A stretch of DNA of 64,000 nucleotides from Pseudomonas lalkuanensis (GCF_008807375.1 NZ_CP043311.1:5622001-5686000); one strand, 5' to 3'. Counted from the first letter of the stretch, positions 31,353 to 41,470 are shown. The notes: generated by a model not told the origin, from the letters alone. Translations and numbers: made by a program.

Positions 31353-32321
31353 TCAGAGGGCGGCTTCGATCTTCTTCGCCGCGTCTTCGCTGACCCAGGC
31401 GCGCCACACTTCCGGATGCTCCTTGAGGAAGACCTTGGCCAGGTCGGCCGAATCCATCTTTTCCTTGGCCATCTTCGCCAGGTTCTGGTTGAGCAGGTCG
31501 ATCGGCAGATTGACCTTCTCCAGCACGGCCACCAGCTCCGGGGCCTCGTCATGGAAGGTCTTGGACAGGCCGACCTGGATGGTCACGCTCTTGTCCACGC
31601 CGGGCTTCTCCTCCAGCTTGACCAGTTCCGCCTGGCCCATCAGCGGCGTCGGCGACCAGTAATAGAAAAGGATAGGCTCGCCACGGCGATAGCTCGACAA
31701 CACGGCCGCATCCAGGGCCGGGCCGGTGCCGGGGCGGAAGTTGGTGAACTTCTCTTCCAGGCCGTAGCTCTTCAGCATTTCGGAGTTGTCCAGCTCGCAG
31801 GTCCAGCCGGCCGGGCAGTTGTAGAAGCGCCCCTTGCCCGGTTCTTCCGGGTCACGGAACAGCTCGGCGTACTGGCCGAGGTCAGCGATCGCCTTGAGCT
31901 GCGGCGCCTTGGCCTCGATACCACGCTTGGCATCGCCCTCGATCACGTAGCGCGGCACGTACCAGCCTTCGGTGGCGCCGACGATCGGTGCGCCCACGCC
32001 CACCACCTTGCCGGCGGCGGCGGCCTTGTTCCAGGCGTCGCTGCGGCCTATCCATTCCTCGGCAAAGATCTGGATGTCGTTGTTGCCCAGGGCCTGCTCC
32101 ATGGTGATGGAGTTGCCCGGCAGGCTGTCGGTCTCGCAGCCGTAACCGTTCTTCAGCACCAGTTGCAGCACGTCGGTGAGCAGCATGCCGCTTTCCCAGT
32201 TGAGTCCGGCGAACTTCACCGGCTTGCCGGATTCGCACCAGCCCGCCGCCTGGGCGGAAGCCGCTCCGGCCAGCAGACCCGCCGCACACATGAGGCTCAA
32301 CACTCGCTTCTTGAATTGCAT
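31353..32321 (-). CDS. ProX-type periplasmic binding protein (first copy)
   Basis: Glycine-betaine-family (OpuAC) binding protein of 322 aa with signal peptide about 1-25 (MQFKKRVLSLMCAAGLLAGAASAQA). Ligand-fold signatures are FAGLNWESGML, GYGCETDSLPGNSITMEQAL and FAEEWIGRSDAWNKA. It feeds the ProW/ProV pair encoded downstream. A paralog lies at 37356. The 208-base gap upstream (32322-32529) has a small hairpin (GAAGCCGGTTGTGCCGGCTTC at about 32376) and no gene. Confidence 0.9.
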   Translation of the reverse strand: MQFKKRVLSLMCAAGLLAGAASAQAAGWCESGKPVKFAGLNWESGMLLTDVLQLVLKNGYGCETDSLPGNSITMEQALGNNDIQIFAEEWIGRSDAWNKAAAAGKVVGVGAPIVGATEGWYVPRYVIEGDAKRGIEAKAPQLKAIADLGQYAELFRDPEEPGKGRFYNCPAGWTCELDNSEMLKSYGLEEKFTNFRPGTGPALDAAVLSSYRRGEPILFYYWSPTPLMGQAELVKLEEKPGVDKSVTIQVGLSKTFHDEAPELVAVLEKVNLPIDLLNQNLAKMAKEKMDSADLAKVFLKEHPEVWRAWVSEDAAKKIEAAL

Positions 32322-32529
32322 GTTCCGACGCTCCTGAAACTTGGTAAGGGGTTAAGGCAGTTCGTTCATCGACAGAAGCCGGTTGTGCCGGCTTCCGGTG
32401 CCAGTGACTGGCAATTGTTGTTCTGACGACCGGAAGGACTCGTGATCGTCCCGGGTACCTCACGCAGTTGCGGTCTTCCCGACCTGGACGGGACGCTCGC
32501 ACCCCGCCCTCCCGCTCCCTACTTCAGGT

Positions 32530-34062
32530 TCACAGGCTCGGCAGCAGCCTTGCCGGGACCAGCGCGTTCAGGCAGCCGCTGGCCAGCAGGTCGCTTGCCG
32601 TTTCGATATCCGGGGCAAAGAAGCGATCCTCCTGGTAGTAGGAGACCTTGGCGCGCAGCAGGCCGCGGGCTTCTTCCAGCTTCGGCGAGCTCTTCAGGCC
32701 GGTACGGAAGTCCAGGCCCTGGCAGGCGCCCAGCCATTCGATGGCGAGGATGCCGCGCACGTTTTCCGCCATGGCCCAGAGACGCTTGCCGGCGTTCGGC
32801 GCCATGGACACGTGGTCTTCCTGGTTGGCGGAAGTGGGCAGGCTGTCGACGCTGGCCGGATGGGCCAGGGCCTTGTTGTCGCTGGCCAGGGCGGCGGCGG
32901 TGACCTGGGCGATCATGAAGCCGGAGTTGACCCCGCCGTTTTCCACCAGGAAAGGCGGCAGTTGGGACATGTGCATGTCCATCATCAGCGAGATGCGGCG
33001 CTCGGACAGCGAACCGATCTCGGCGATGGCCAGGGCGATGTTGTCGGCGGCCATGGCCACCGGCTCGGCGTGGAAGTTGCCGCCGGAGATCACGTCACCT
33101 TCTTCGGCGAATACCAGCGGGTTGTCGGAGACCGCGTTGGATTCGATCTCCAGCACTTCGGCGGCCTGGCGCAACTGGGTCAGGCAGGCGCCCATGACCT
33201 GCGGTTGGCAGCGCAGGGAGTACGGGTCCTGGACCTTGTCGCACTTCTCGTGGGACAGGGCGATCTCGCTGCTGGCGGTGAGCAGGTCACGATAGGCTGC
33301 GGCTGCGTCGATCTGGCCGCGCTGGCCACGGGCGGCGTGGATGCGCGCATCGAAGGGCGCGCGCGAGCCGAGCATGGCTTCGACGCTGAGGGCGCCGCAG
33401 ACAGTGGCGCCGGCGAAAAGGTCCTCGGCCTCGAACAGGCCGCGCAGGGCGTAGGCAGTGGAAACCTGGGTGCCGTTGAGCAGGGCCAGGCCCTCCTTGG
33501 CGGCCAGGGTCAGCGGCTCCAGGCCAGCAACGGCCAGGGCCTCGGTGGCCGGCAGCCACTCACCCTTGTGACGGGCCTTGCTTTCGCCGAGCAGCAGCAG
33601 GGACATATGCGCCAGGGGCGCCAGGTCGCCGGAAGCGCCCACCGAACCCTTCAGCGGAATGTGCGGATAGACCTCGGCATTGATCAGCGCCACCAGGGCG
33701 TCGATCACCTTGCGGCGAATGCCGGAGAAGCCGCGGGCCAGGCTGTTCACCTTGAGCAGCATGATCAGGCGGACCATGGCGTCGTCCAGCGCCTCGCCCA
33801 CACCGGCGGCGTGGGACAGCACCAGCGAACGCTGCAGCTTTTCCAGGTCGGCCGGGGCGATGCGGGTCGAGGCCAGGAGGCCGAATCCGGTGTTGATGCC
33901 GTAGGCGGTGCGGCCCTCGGCGACGATGCTCTCGACGCAGGCGACGCTGGCGTCGATGGCCGCGCCGGCGCTGGCATCCAGGGCCACGCGCACGGGGGCG
34001 TGGAAGACCTGGCGCAGCTGCGCCAGGGTCAGGGTTCCGGGTTTCAGGTTCAGCGAATTCAC
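32530..34062 (-). CDS. hutH: HutH, histidine ammonia-lyase
   Basis: First step of histidine breakdown: L-histidine to trans-urocanate and ammonia. The protein is 510 aa. The MIO cofactor triad Ala143-Ser144-Gly145 is in [15 protein letters not shown]54 in [10 protein letters not shown] is the conserved active-site tyrosine. Normal family length. It lies two bases after hutU in the same direction. It is the catalytically complete copy, in contrast to the homolog at 28055. Confidence 0.97.
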   Translation of the reverse strand: MNSLNLKPGTLTLAQLRQVFHAPVRVALDASAGAAIDASVACVESIVAEGRTAYGINTGFGLLASTRIAPADLEKLQRSLVLSHAAGVGEALDDAMVRLIMLLKVNSLARGFSGIRRKVIDALVALINAEVYPHIPLKGSVGASGDLAPLAHMSLLLLGESKARHKGEWLPATEALAVAGLEPLTLAAKEGLALLNGTQVSTAYALRGLFEAEDLFAGATVCGALSVEAMLGSRAPFDARIHAARGQRGQIDAAAAYRDLLTASSEIALSHEKCDKVQDPYSLRCQPQVMGACLTQLRQAAEVLEIESNAVSDNPLVFAEEGDVISGGNFHAEPVAMAADNIALAIAEIGSLSERRISLMMDMHMSQLPPFLVENGGVNSGFMIAQVTAAALASDNKALAHPASVDSLPTSANQEDHVSMAPNAGKRLWAMAENVRGILAIEWLGACQGLDFRTGLKSSPKLEEARGLLRAKVSYYQEDRFFAPDIETASDLLASGCLNALVPARLLPSL

Positions 34063-34064
34063 AC

Positions 34065-35735
34065 TCAGACTCCTTTGCCAATCATCGGCAGGTTCAGGCC
34101 CTGCTCACGCGCGCAGTCTATGGCGATCTGGTAACCGGCATCGGCATGACGCATCACGCCGGTGCCAGGGTCGTTGGTCAGCACGCGGGCGATGCGCGCG
34201 GCGGCTTCGTCGGTGCCGTCGCAGACGATCACCATGCCCGAGTGCTGGGAGAAGCCCATGCCCACACCGCCGCCGTGGTGCAGCGACACCCAGGTGGCAC
34301 CGCTGGCGGTGTTCAGCAGGGCGTTGAGCAGCGGCCAGTCGGAAACGGCGTCGGACCCGTCCTGCATGGCTTCGGTTTCGCGGTTCGGGCTGGATACCGA
34401 GCCGGAGTCCAGGTGGTCGCGGCCGATGACGATGGGCGCGGACAGCTCTCCGCTGCGGACCATTTCGTTGAAGGCCAGGCCGAGCTTGGCGCGCAGGCCC
34501 AGGCCGACCCAGCAGATACGTGCCGGCAGGCCCTGGAAGCTGATGCGCTCGCGAGCCATGTCCAGCCAGCGGTGCAGGTGGGCGTCGTCCGGGATCAGTT
34601 CCTTGACCTTGGCGTCGGTCTTGTAGATGTCCTGCGGATCACCCGAGAGGGCGGCCCAGCGGAACGGACCGATGCCGCGGCAGAACAGCGGGCGGATGTA
34701 GGCCGGAACGAAGCCGGGGAAGTCGAAGGCGTTGGCCACGCCTTCTTCCTTGGCCATCTGGCGGATGTTGTTGCCGTAGTCGAAGGTCGGGACGCCCTGC
34801 TTCTGGAAGTCCAGCATGGCCTTCACGTGCACGGCCATGGACTGCTTGGCGGCCTTGACCACTGCAGCCGGCTCGGTCTGCGCGCGGTCGCGGTACTGTT
34901 CCCAGGTCCAGCCGATCGGCAGGTAACCGTTCAACGGGTCGTGGGCGCTGGTCTGGTCGGTGACCATGTCCGGACGTACGCCACGGCGCACCAGCTCCGG
35001 CAGGATTTCAGCGGCGTTGCCCAGCAGCGCGATGGAGATCGCCTTACCCTCGCTGGTGTACTTGGCGATGCGCGCCAGGGCGTCGTCCAGGTCGGTGGCC
35101 TGTTCGTCGACGTAGCGGCTGCGCAGGCGGAAGTCGATGCTGGTCTGCTGGCATTCGATGTTCAGCGAGCAGGCGCCGGCCAGGGTGGCGGCCAGGGGCT
35201 GGGCGCCGCCCATGCCGCCGAGGCCGGCGGTGAGTACCCAGCGACCGGTCAGGTTGCCGTTGTAGTGCTGGCGGCCCGCCTCGACGAAGGTTTCATAGGT
35301 GCCCTGGACGATGCCCTGGCTGCCGATGTAGATCCAGCTGCCGGCGGTCATCTGGCCGTACATGGCCAGGCCCTTGGCGTCCAGTTCGTTGAAATGTTCC
35401 CAGGTCGCCCAATGCGGCACCAGGTTGGAGTTGGCGATCAGCACGCGCGGGGCGTTGGCGTGGGTCTTGAAGACGCCGACCGGCTTGCCGGACTGCACCA
35501 GCAGGGTTTCGTCTTCGTTCAGTTCCTTCAGGGTCTCGACGATCTTGTCGTAGCACTCCCAGTTGCGCGCCGCGCGACCGATGCCGCCGTAAACCACCAG
35601 TTCCTTCGGGTTCTCCGCCACCTCGGGGTCGAGGTTGTTCATCAGCATGCGCAGCGGCGCTTCGGTCAGCCAGCTCTTGGCGTTCAGCTTGTTGCCACGC
35701 GGGGCGCGGATTTCGGTGTCACGGAATTTGGTCAT
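34065..35735 (-). CDS. hutU: HutU, urocanate hydratase
   Basis: Converts urocanate to imidazolonepropionate using tightly bound NAD. The protein is 556 aa, full family length. Signatures: [33 protein letters not shown], the active-site region with [25 protein letters not shown] and [15 protein letters not shown]. The start [14 protein letters not shown] has GAGGAGT-like sequence upstream. It follows the Gate-domain gene by about 40 bases and is probably transcribed from the HutC-controlled promoter near 37150. Confidence 0.97.
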   Translation of the reverse strand: MTKFRDTEIRAPRGNKLNAKSWLTEAPLRMLMNNLDPEVAENPKELVVYGGIGRAARNWECYDKIVETLKELNEDETLLVQSGKPVGVFKTHANAPRVLIANSNLVPHWATWEHFNELDAKGLAMYGQMTAGSWIYIGSQGIVQGTYETFVEAGRQHYNGNLTGRWVLTAGLGGMGGAQPLAATLAGACSLNIECQQTSIDFRLRSRYVDEQATDLDDALARIAKYTSEGKAISIALLGNAAEILPELVRRGVRPDMVTDQTSAHDPLNGYLPIGWTWEQYRDRAQTEPAAVVKAAKQSMAVHVKAMLDFQKQGVPTFDYGNNIRQMAKEEGVANAFDFPGFVPAYIRPLFCRGIGPFRWAALSGDPQDIYKTDAKVKELIPDDAHLHRWLDMARERISFQGLPARICWVGLGLRAKLGLAFNEMVRSGELSAPIVIGRDHLDSGSVSSPNRETEAMQDGSDAVSDWPLLNALLNTASGATWVSLHHGGGVGMGFSQHSGMVIVCDGTDEAAARIARVLTNDPGTGVMRHADAGYQIAIDCAREQGLNLPMIGKGV

Positions 35736-35774
35736 GGCAGACTCCTCATTAAAGGGTAGTAGCGGGGGCGGCGA

Positions 35775-37100
35775 TCAGAGCCACCCCATGAATTGCGCCA
35801 GGTAAGCCAGCGGGATGCTGAACACCAGGCTGAGAATGGTGCGCTGCAGCCAGACCACCAGCAGGTCGCGCAGGCTCAGCGGAATCCGCGTGGCGAGCAC
35901 GCAGGGAATCGAAGCAGAGAGGAACAGCACGCTGCTGACCGAAACGATGGCGGCGACGAACTTGACCACGACGTCGGCATCTTTCAGCAGCATGGCGGGC
36001 AGGAACATTTCGGCCAGGCCGGCAGAAATCGCGCGGGCCACTTCCATCGGCTCGTTCAGGCCGAACAGCCAGGTGACCGGGTAGAGCAGGACACCGACGG
36101 CGTCGAACAACGGGGTGTATTTGGCTGCCAGCAGGCCCAGCAGGCCGACGGCAAGGATGCTCGGCAGGATCGCGGCGGTCATGCGCAAGCCATCGACGAA
36201 GGTTTCCCGCAGCGAGACCACAAGGGGCGGCGCGACGCTCGCCTGCTCCATGCCGGCCTGCCAGGCACTGCGCAGGCGGCCCACACCAGGCTGCAGCTGC
36301 GGCTCGGGAATGGGCTCGGACGGCAAGCGGGAAAGCGGATAGATGCGCGCACTGACGGCAGTCACGGCGAAGGTCACGGCCATGGCGCCCCAGAAATACA
36401 GGTTCCACTGGTCCATCAGGCCCAGGGTCTTGGCGATGATCACCATGAACGGGGCCGAAACCGTGGAGAAGCCGGTGGCGATGATGGCCGCCTCACGTAC
36501 GTTGTAGTGGCCCTGCTGATACATGCGGTCTGTGATCAGCAGGCCGACGGAGTAGCTGCCAACGAAGGAGGCGACGGCATCGATCGCCGACTTGCCCGGC
36601 GTGCGCCAGATCGGCCGCATCACCGGCTGCATCAGCACTCCGATCAGCTCCAGCAGGCCGAAACCGATCAGGAACACCAGCGACAGCGCGCCCAATGGCA
36701 CGATCAGGGCCAGGCTGAGCACCAGCTTGTCGAACAGGAAGGGCAGCATCCCAGGCTGATATATGGCTGCCGGACCGAACTGGAACAGGTAGGCCACGCC
36801 GATCAGTAGGCCAATCACCTTCAACACGCTGAACACGAGCCGGGTCGTGCCGTTGCGCCAACTGCCGCTGTACCAGGGCTCGATCGCGCCAAACAGCATG
36901 AACAGCAGCGCAAGACCGATCACCAGGGGTCGCGCATGCGTCTGCAGCGCCGTGGCGGCGTGGTCCAGCAGGATGGTCGAACGGCCGGCGATCTCGAACG
37001 GCACGAAGAACAGGACCAGCCCGATCAGGCTATAGCCCAGCAACCGGGCCAATGCAGGTCCGCGGGAGGAGGCTAAGGTTGGCGATAGCTCTTCGGGCAT
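35775..37100 (-). CDS. YjiH-type Gate-domain membrane protein in the hut operon
   Basis: Integral membrane protein of 441 aa with about ten hydrophobic segments, of the nucleoside-recognition (Gate) domain YjiH type: PVMRPIWRTPGKSAIDAVASFVGSY..., TDRMYQQGHYN and a second half with EVARAISAGLAEMFLPAML. The transport substrate of such proteins is not settled; its position as first gene before hutU suggests movement of histidine, urocanate or a product. GGAGAAAAGAG precedes the ATG. The frame is open upstream without homology. Confidence 0.8.
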   Translation of the reverse strand: MPEELSPTLASSRGPALARLLGYSLIGLVLFFVPFEIAGRSTILLDHAATALQTHARPLVIGLALLFMLFGAIEPWYSGSWRNGTTRLVFSVLKVIGLLIGVAYLFQFGPAAIYQPGMLPFLFDKLVLSLALIVPLGALSLVFLIGFGLLELIGVLMQPVMRPIWRTPGKSAIDAVASFVGSYSVGLLITDRMYQQGHYNVREAAIIATGFSTVSAPFMVIIAKTLGLMDQWNLYFWGAMAVTFAVTAVSARIYPLSRLPSEPIPEPQLQPGVGRLRSAWQAGMEQASVAPPLVVSLRETFVDGLRMTAAILPSILAVGLLGLLAAKYTPLFDAVGVLLYPVTWLFGLNEPMEVARAISAGLAEMFLPAMLLKDADVVVKFVAAIVSVSSVLFLSASIPCVLATRIPLSLRDLLVVWLQRTILSLVFSIPLAYLAQFMGWL

Positions 37101-37153
37101 CTCTTTTCTCCGTTGGCGATTGAGGTCGGGCTGAATGTCTGAACACATCTCTA

Positions 37154-37167
37154 CTTGTACATACAAG
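37154..37167. promoter_or_regulatory. Predicted HutC operator of the hut operon
   Basis: CTTGTACATACAAG is a near-perfect 14-base palindrome containing TGTA-CA-TACA, the core bound by HutC in other pseudomonads. It lies 54 bases before the Gate-domain gene that leads hutU-hutH-transporter-hutH2-hutI-hutG. No gene is seen in 37101-37355. Confidence 0.75.
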
Positions 37168-37355
37168 CATAAGCAAGCAAAGGGCCAACTCCTTTGCCGC
37201 GGAGGTGAATCCACGGAAAAGCCTTCAGCAACGGGGGGTGGAGAGAATCGGGAAGCCATGCGGTGCCAGCGGAGCCGACGCCGCAATCTGTTACCAGAAT
37301 GAAAAATGCCCGATTTCGAAGCACTCAGGCCCCAGATTGGGGCCTTAGGTAACAG

Positions 37356-38363
37356 TCACTTCAAGGAGGCGTCTACGCGTTGGGCGACATCCGCAGGCAC
37401 CCAGGCCGACCAGATTTCCCGGTGCTCACGGAAGAAGGCATCCGCCACGGGACCTGCATCGGTGTGCTCCTCGGACATCCGCGCGAGGATGCCGTTGAAC
37501 AGAGGCAGCGGGATTTCCACCTTCGAAAACGCCTGCACCAGGGCCGGCGCCTTCTCACGCAGATCACGGGACACGCCGATGGAAATCTTCGCCGGCAACG
37601 ATCGGGTGCCGACGGGCTTCGGGTTGCTGGGGTCGATCAGGGTTTCCCAGGCCTTCTGGTCGAAGGGCGGCTCCTCCAGCTGCACCAGCTTGTAACGCCC
37701 CATCAGTGGAGTGGGCGACCAGTAGTAGAAGAGGATCGGCTGCTGCTGGCGAATCGCCGAGCTGATGGCCGCATCCAGCGCCGGTCCGGTGCCGGTGCGG
37801 AAGTTCACGTAGCTGTCTTCCAGGCCATAGGCCTTTAGCTTCTGACTGTTGACCCCTTCGCAGGTCCAGCCGGTGGGGCAGTTGTAGAAGCGGCCCTTGC
37901 CGGGTGACTCAGGGTCCTTGAACAGCGCCTTGAAGTGCGGCAGGTCGCTGACCGAGCGCAGTCCGGCGGCGGGAGCGCCATCCCCTTTCACCAGGTATTC
38001 CGGCACCCACCAGCCTTCGGTGGCGCCCTTCACCGGCTCGCCGACGGCGAAGACTTCACCGGCCGCTTCGGCCTTGCGCCACAGCTCACTGCGCCCGGCC
38101 CACTGCTCGGCGATCACCTGGATATCGTTCTGCCGCAGCGCGTTTTCCATGGTCAGGGTGTTGCCGGGCAGAACGTCGGTCTTGCAGCCGTACCCTTTCT
38201 CCAGCAGCACCCGCAGCACTTCGGTGGTGAACATGCCGCTTTCCCAGTTCAGGCCAGCCAGCATCACCGGCTTGGGATAGGGACATTCGGCGGCTTCGGC
38301 CTCCAGCGAGGCAGGCAGGACCAGGGACAGGACAATGGCAACGAGAACGCTGTGGCGGGGCAT
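37356..38363 (-). CDS. ProX-type periplasmic binding protein (second copy)
   Basis: Protein of 335 aa paralogous to the binding protein at 31353: signal peptide about 1-25, then MLAGLNWESGMFTTEV, GYGCKTDVLPGNTLTMENAL and AEQWAGRSELWRKA. No permease or ATPase lies next to it, so it may share the ProWV pair 6 kb away or bind a different hut ligand. It follows hutC-hutD in the same direction but a REP palindrome intervenes. A hairpin at 37327-37345 (AGGCCCC/GGGGCCT) follows the stop. Confidence 0.88.
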   Translation of the reverse strand: MPRHSVLVAIVLSLVLPASLEAEAAECPYPKPVMLAGLNWESGMFTTEVLRVLLEKGYGCKTDVLPGNTLTMENALRQNDIQVIAEQWAGRSELWRKAEAAGEVFAVGEPVKGATEGWWVPEYLVKGDGAPAAGLRSVSDLPHFKALFKDPESPGKGRFYNCPTGWTCEGVNSQKLKAYGLEDSYVNFRTGTGPALDAAISSAIRQQQPILFYYWSPTPLMGRYKLVQLEEPPFDQKAWETLIDPSNPKPVGTRSLPAKISIGVSRDLREKAPALVQAFSKVEIPLPLFNGILARMSEEHTDAGPVADAFFREHREIWSAWVPADVAQRVDASLK

Positions 38364-38456
38364 GGGTGGCTCCGGTAGGCGTGGCGGGCGACAGGGTTAG
38401 GTGTAGACCCTGTGGCGCCAATGTGCCCGATTACGGAGCGGAGGAGAGGCTACTAC

Positions 38457-38484
38457 TGTAGGGACGAATTCATTCGCCCCTACA
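38457..38484. repeat. REP-like palindrome
   Basis: A 28-base palindrome with outer arms TGTAGGG and CCCCTACA around ACGAATTCATTCG, of the pseudomonad REP type. It lies between hutD and the second binding-protein gene and may end or stabilise the hutCD message. Confidence 0.7.
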
Positions 38485-38505
38485 AGGTTGGAGCCGGCTT
38501 GGGAA

Positions 38506-39090
38506 TCAGCGCGGCGTCAGCTCGATCAGGCAGACCGCGCCGGCGCCGCTCAGCTTCACCCCGGCCAGGGCGCCGGCGCTCTCCAGGTGCAGGCAGTCGT
38601 GCCGACCCAGAACGGCTGACACCTGGCCTTCGTGGGCAAGGCTCACTCCGCCTTCGGCAGCGAACAACAACAGGGTGCTGGCGGACGAGAAGAATTCGGC
38701 CTCGCCCGCGACCCGTAGCCATTGCAGGCGAGCGGCGTAGCGCTTGGGCGAGTAGATGAGGTTGAAATCGCGGATCGGCCCGTCGATCAGCTCGCACTGC
38801 ACCGCGCTGCCACCATCGAAGGCGAAGGCGTCCAGGCTGGTGAGATCGCGGGAACGCCGGCCATCCACGTCCAGGCGCATGCCGGCGCCTTCCAGGACGG
38901 TGATCACCCGCTGGTAGCCGGTGAAGGCAGAGAAACCGCCGGACTCGCCGACATCGGCGATGGACAGGCGCCAGCCGAAGCCGTCGAGACCGTCGCCTGC
39001 GTCGCGAGCGATTTCCTGGGTGGAACCGGCGCCGTTCTTCCACGGCATACGGGGGTACTCAGCGGCGCGCAGCAGGCGGGATTGGGTCAT
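38506..39090 (-). CDS. hutD: HutD family protein
   Basis: Cupin-fold protein of 194 aa found in hut clusters. Conserved YPRMPWKNGAGSTQEIARD, GFGWRLSIADVGESGGFSAF and VQCELIDGPIRDFNLI. In P. fluorescens HutD is thought to set an upper limit on hut expression, possibly by binding urocanate or formylglutamate. It starts inside the hutC stop (four-base overlap), so regulator and modulator are coupled. Confidence 0.92.
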   Translation of the reverse strand: MTQSRLLRAAEYPRMPWKNGAGSTQEIARDAGDGLDGFGWRLSIADVGESGGFSAFTGYQRVITVLEGAGMRLDVDGRRSRDLTSLDAFAFDGGSAVQCELIDGPIRDFNLIYSPKRYAARLQWLRVAGEAEFFSSASTLLLFAAEGGVSLAHEGQVSAVLGRHDCLHLESAGALAGVKLSGAGAVCLIELTPR

Positions 39091-39839
39091 GAACCGAAAC
39101 GTCCTTCGAGGCGGTAGCGGGAACCGGGGTAGAGCAGGCGAGCGCTGGTCACGGTATTGCGCCCGGACCAGGTGCGCCGGCGAATCAGCAGGCAGGGCTC
39201 GCCCCGCTCGATCTGCAGTAGCTTGCATTCATCGGCGTCGGCCAGGATGGCCTCGACCACATGCTCACCCTCGGTCAACGGCGCCACGCTGGACAGGTAG
39301 GCGTAGGGCGTCTGGCGGGTGAAGTCCTGCTTCAGGTAGTCCGGGGCGGCCGAGGGGTTCACGTAGCGGTCCTCGATCTGCACCGGCACATCGTTCTCGA
39401 AATGCACGATGCGCGAGTGGAACACCCGCTGGCCTTCGCGCATGTCCAGTGCCAGGGCGCGCTCGGGGCCGGCCACCTCGTCCACCAGGCTGACCACCAC
39501 GCAATGGTGGCGATGGCCGCGTGCGGCGATCTCTTCGGCGATGTTGTGCACTTCGAACAGTGCCGACTGGCCCTTGGGCTCGGCGACGAAGGTGCCCACG
39601 CCCTGCATGCGCACCAGCAGGCCTTCGGCGGTCAGCTCGCGCAGGGCGCGGTTGATGGTCATGCGGCTGAAGCCCAGCTCGTTGACCAGTTCGCTCTCGG
39701 ACGGCACGCGATAGTGCGGCGGCCAGGCACCGCTCTGGATCTGCTGGCTGATCATCTGTTTGACGCGCGCATAAAGGGGCGCGGGGGCCTCCCCTATCTG
39801 GGCGGCCAGCGAAGACGGTGCATTGGGCGAACTGGGCAC
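39087..39839 (-). CDS. hutC: HutC, GntR/UTRA-family histidine-utilisation repressor
   Basis: Repressor of hut genes relieved by urocanate, 250 aa. N-terminal winged helix about residues 10-75 (LYARVKQMISQQI...RVPSESELVNELGFSRMTINRALREL), then a UTRA ligand domain. The start taken is GTG 39839, because AAGGAG lies six bases upstream and the family begins here; an upstream ATG in frame at 39920 lacks such support. It is divergent from hutF, sharing the operator at 39992. Confidence 0.94.
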   Translation of the reverse strand: MPSSPNAPSSLAAQIGEAPAPLYARVKQMISQQIQSGAWPPHYRVPSESELVNELGFSRMTINRALRELTAEGLLVRMQGVGTFVAEPKGQSALFEVHNIAEEIAARGHRHHCVVVSLVDEVAGPERALALDMREGQRVFHSRIVHFENDVPVQIEDRYVNPSAAPDYLKQDFTRQTPYAYLSSVAPLTEGEHVVEAILADADECKLLQIERGEPCLLIRRRTWSGRNTVTSARLLYPGSRYRLEGRFGS

Positions 39840-39991
39840 GGGAATCTCCTTGTCGGCGATGAAGCAGGACCCTGGATGGCAAACAGGCGTAGCCCCGAAC
39901 CGGCTGCCCGCCTCCGGCATGTACCGGATTCGACAATTCCAGACAAGTGCGCGACTGACGTGAGTTTACGTTACCCTCAAACGTCTGTATA

Positions 39992-40001
39992 TGTATATAC
40001 A
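39992..40001. promoter_or_regulatory. Predicted HutC operator between hutC and hutF
   Basis: TGTATATACA is a perfect palindrome of the TGTA-N2-TACA type, in the 192-base divergent gap between hutC and hutF. It allows autoregulation of hutC and control of hutF. A second TGTATA half-site lies directly left (39986-39991). Confidence 0.7.
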
Positions 40002-40031
40002 AATAAAACAACCCACCCCCGGTGCCTCATC

Positions 40032-41396
40032 ATGTCCGCTTTCTTCGCAGAACGCGCCCTGCTGCCGCAAGGCTGGGCTCGCAACGTCCGCTTCGAAGTT
40101 TCTTCCGACGGCCTGATCGAAAAGGTGCTGCCCGATGCCAGCGGAGAAGGCGCCGAACGCCTCCAGGGGCCGGTGCTGGCGGGCATGCCCAACCTGCACT
40201 CCCACGCCTTCCAGCGCGCCATGGCCGGACTTGCCGAAGTGGCGGGCAACCCCAACGACAGCTTCTGGACCTGGCGCGACCTGATGTACCGGCTGGTTGG
40301 CCGGCTCGATCCGGAGCAGGTGGAGATCATCGCCCGGCAGCTCTATATCGAGATGCTCAAGGCCGGCTACACCAGCGTCGCCGAGTTCCACTACGTGCAT
40401 CACGATGCCGATGGCCGCCGCTACGCCGACCCGGCCGAACTCTCCCTGCGAGTCAGCCAGGCCGCCCACGATGCCGGCATCGGCCTGACCCTGCTACCGG
40501 TGCTCTACAGCCATTCCGGCTTCGGCGGCCAGGCGCCCAATGACGGGCAGCGGCGCTTCATCCACAGCACCGACAGCTACCTGGCACTGCAGGAACGCCT
40601 GCGCGGAGAAATCGCCCGCCGGTCGAACCAGCAACTGGGCCTGTGCTTCCACTCGCTGCGCGCCGTCACCCCCGAGCAACTGAATGCGGTGCTGGCTGCG
40701 GAACAGGGCGCCCGCCCCATCCACATCCACATCGCCGAACAGCAGAAGGAGGTGGACGATTGCCTCGCCTGGAGCGGCCGTCGTCCCCTGCAATGGCTCT
40801 ACGAGCACGCACCGGTGGACGAACGCTGGTGCCTGGTCCATGCCACCCACGCCGAGGCCGATGAAGTCGCTGCCATGGCCACCAGCGGCGCGGTCGCCGG
40901 TCTCTGCCTGACCACCGAAGCCAACCTCGGTGACGGCATCTTCCCGGCGGTGGACTTCCTCGCCCGGGGCGGCCGCCTTGGCATAGGTTCGGACAGCCAC
41001 GTCTCGGTGAGCGTGGTGGAAGAATTGCGCTGGCTGGAATATGGCCAGCGCCTGCGCGACCAGCGTCGCAACCGCCTCTATCGCGCCGATCAGCCGCAGG
41101 TCGGCCGAACCCTGTTCGATGCTGCCCTGACCGGTGGCGCCCAGGCCCTTGGACAGCCCGTCGGCGCCCTCGCCGAAGGCAAGCGCGCGGACTGGCTGGT
41201 GCTGGACGGCCATGACCCCTACCTCGCCACTGCCGAGGGCGACGCGCTGCTCAACCGCTGGCTGTTCGCCGGCGGCGACCACCAGGTGCGCGATGTGATG
41301 GTGGCAGGCACGTGGGTGGTGCGCGATGGCCGGCACGAGGCCGAAGCGGAGACCGCGAAGGCGTTTGCCGGGGTGCTGCGGGAAGCCCTGCGCTAA
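40032..41396 (+). CDS. hutF: HutF, formimidoylglutamate deiminase
   Basis: Amidohydrolase of 454 aa converting N-formimidoyl-glutamate to N-formylglutamate and ammonia, the branch that feeds HutG. Metal ligands are in GMPNLHSHAFQRAM; the C-terminal LGIGSDSHVSVSVVEEL is characteristic. The start MSAFFAERALL fits the family; the frame is open for 257 more codons upstream, but that part is antisense to hutC. Its presence with hutG and the absence of a formimidoylglutamase gene point to the five-step pathway. Confidence 0.95.
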   Translation: MSAFFAERALLPQGWARNVRFEVSSDGLIEKVLPDASGEGAERLQGPVLAGMPNLHSHAFQRAMAGLAEVAGNPNDSFWTWRDLMYRLVGRLDPEQVEIIARQLYIEMLKAGYTSVAEFHYVHHDADGRRYADPAELSLRVSQAAHDAGIGLTLLPVLYSHSGFGGQAPNDGQRRFIHSTDSYLALQERLRGEIARRSNQQLGLCFHSLRAVTPEQLNAVLAAEQGARPIHIHIAEQQKEVDDCLAWSGRRPLQWLYEHAPVDERWCLVHATHAEADEVAAMATSGAVAGLCLTTEANLGDGIFPAVDFLARGGRLGIGSDSHVSVSVVEELRWLEYGQRLRDQRRNRLYRADQPQVGRTLFDAALTGGAQALGQPVGALAEGKRADWLVLDGHDPYLATAEGDALLNRWLFAGGDHQVRDVMVAGTWVVRDGRHEAEAETAKAFAGVLREALR

Positions 41397-41438
41397 CGCC
41401 GGACTCCGACTTCCACAGGTTGAGGCTGAGCCACTGGA

Positions 41439-41470
41439 GCCCAACATTTGCCGGTAGGCAGATGTTGGGC
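41439..41470. terminator. Shared terminator hairpin of hutF and blc
   Basis: Arms GCCCAACATTTGCC and GGCAGATGTTGGGC pair over 14 positions with one mismatch around loop GGTA, between converging genes. No long T run, so strength is uncertain. Confidence 0.65.

Noticed and set aside
39261..40031. 257-codon in-frame extension upstream of hutF
   Set aside because: It runs antisense through hutC and across the HutC operator; HutF proteins begin at MSAFFAERALL.
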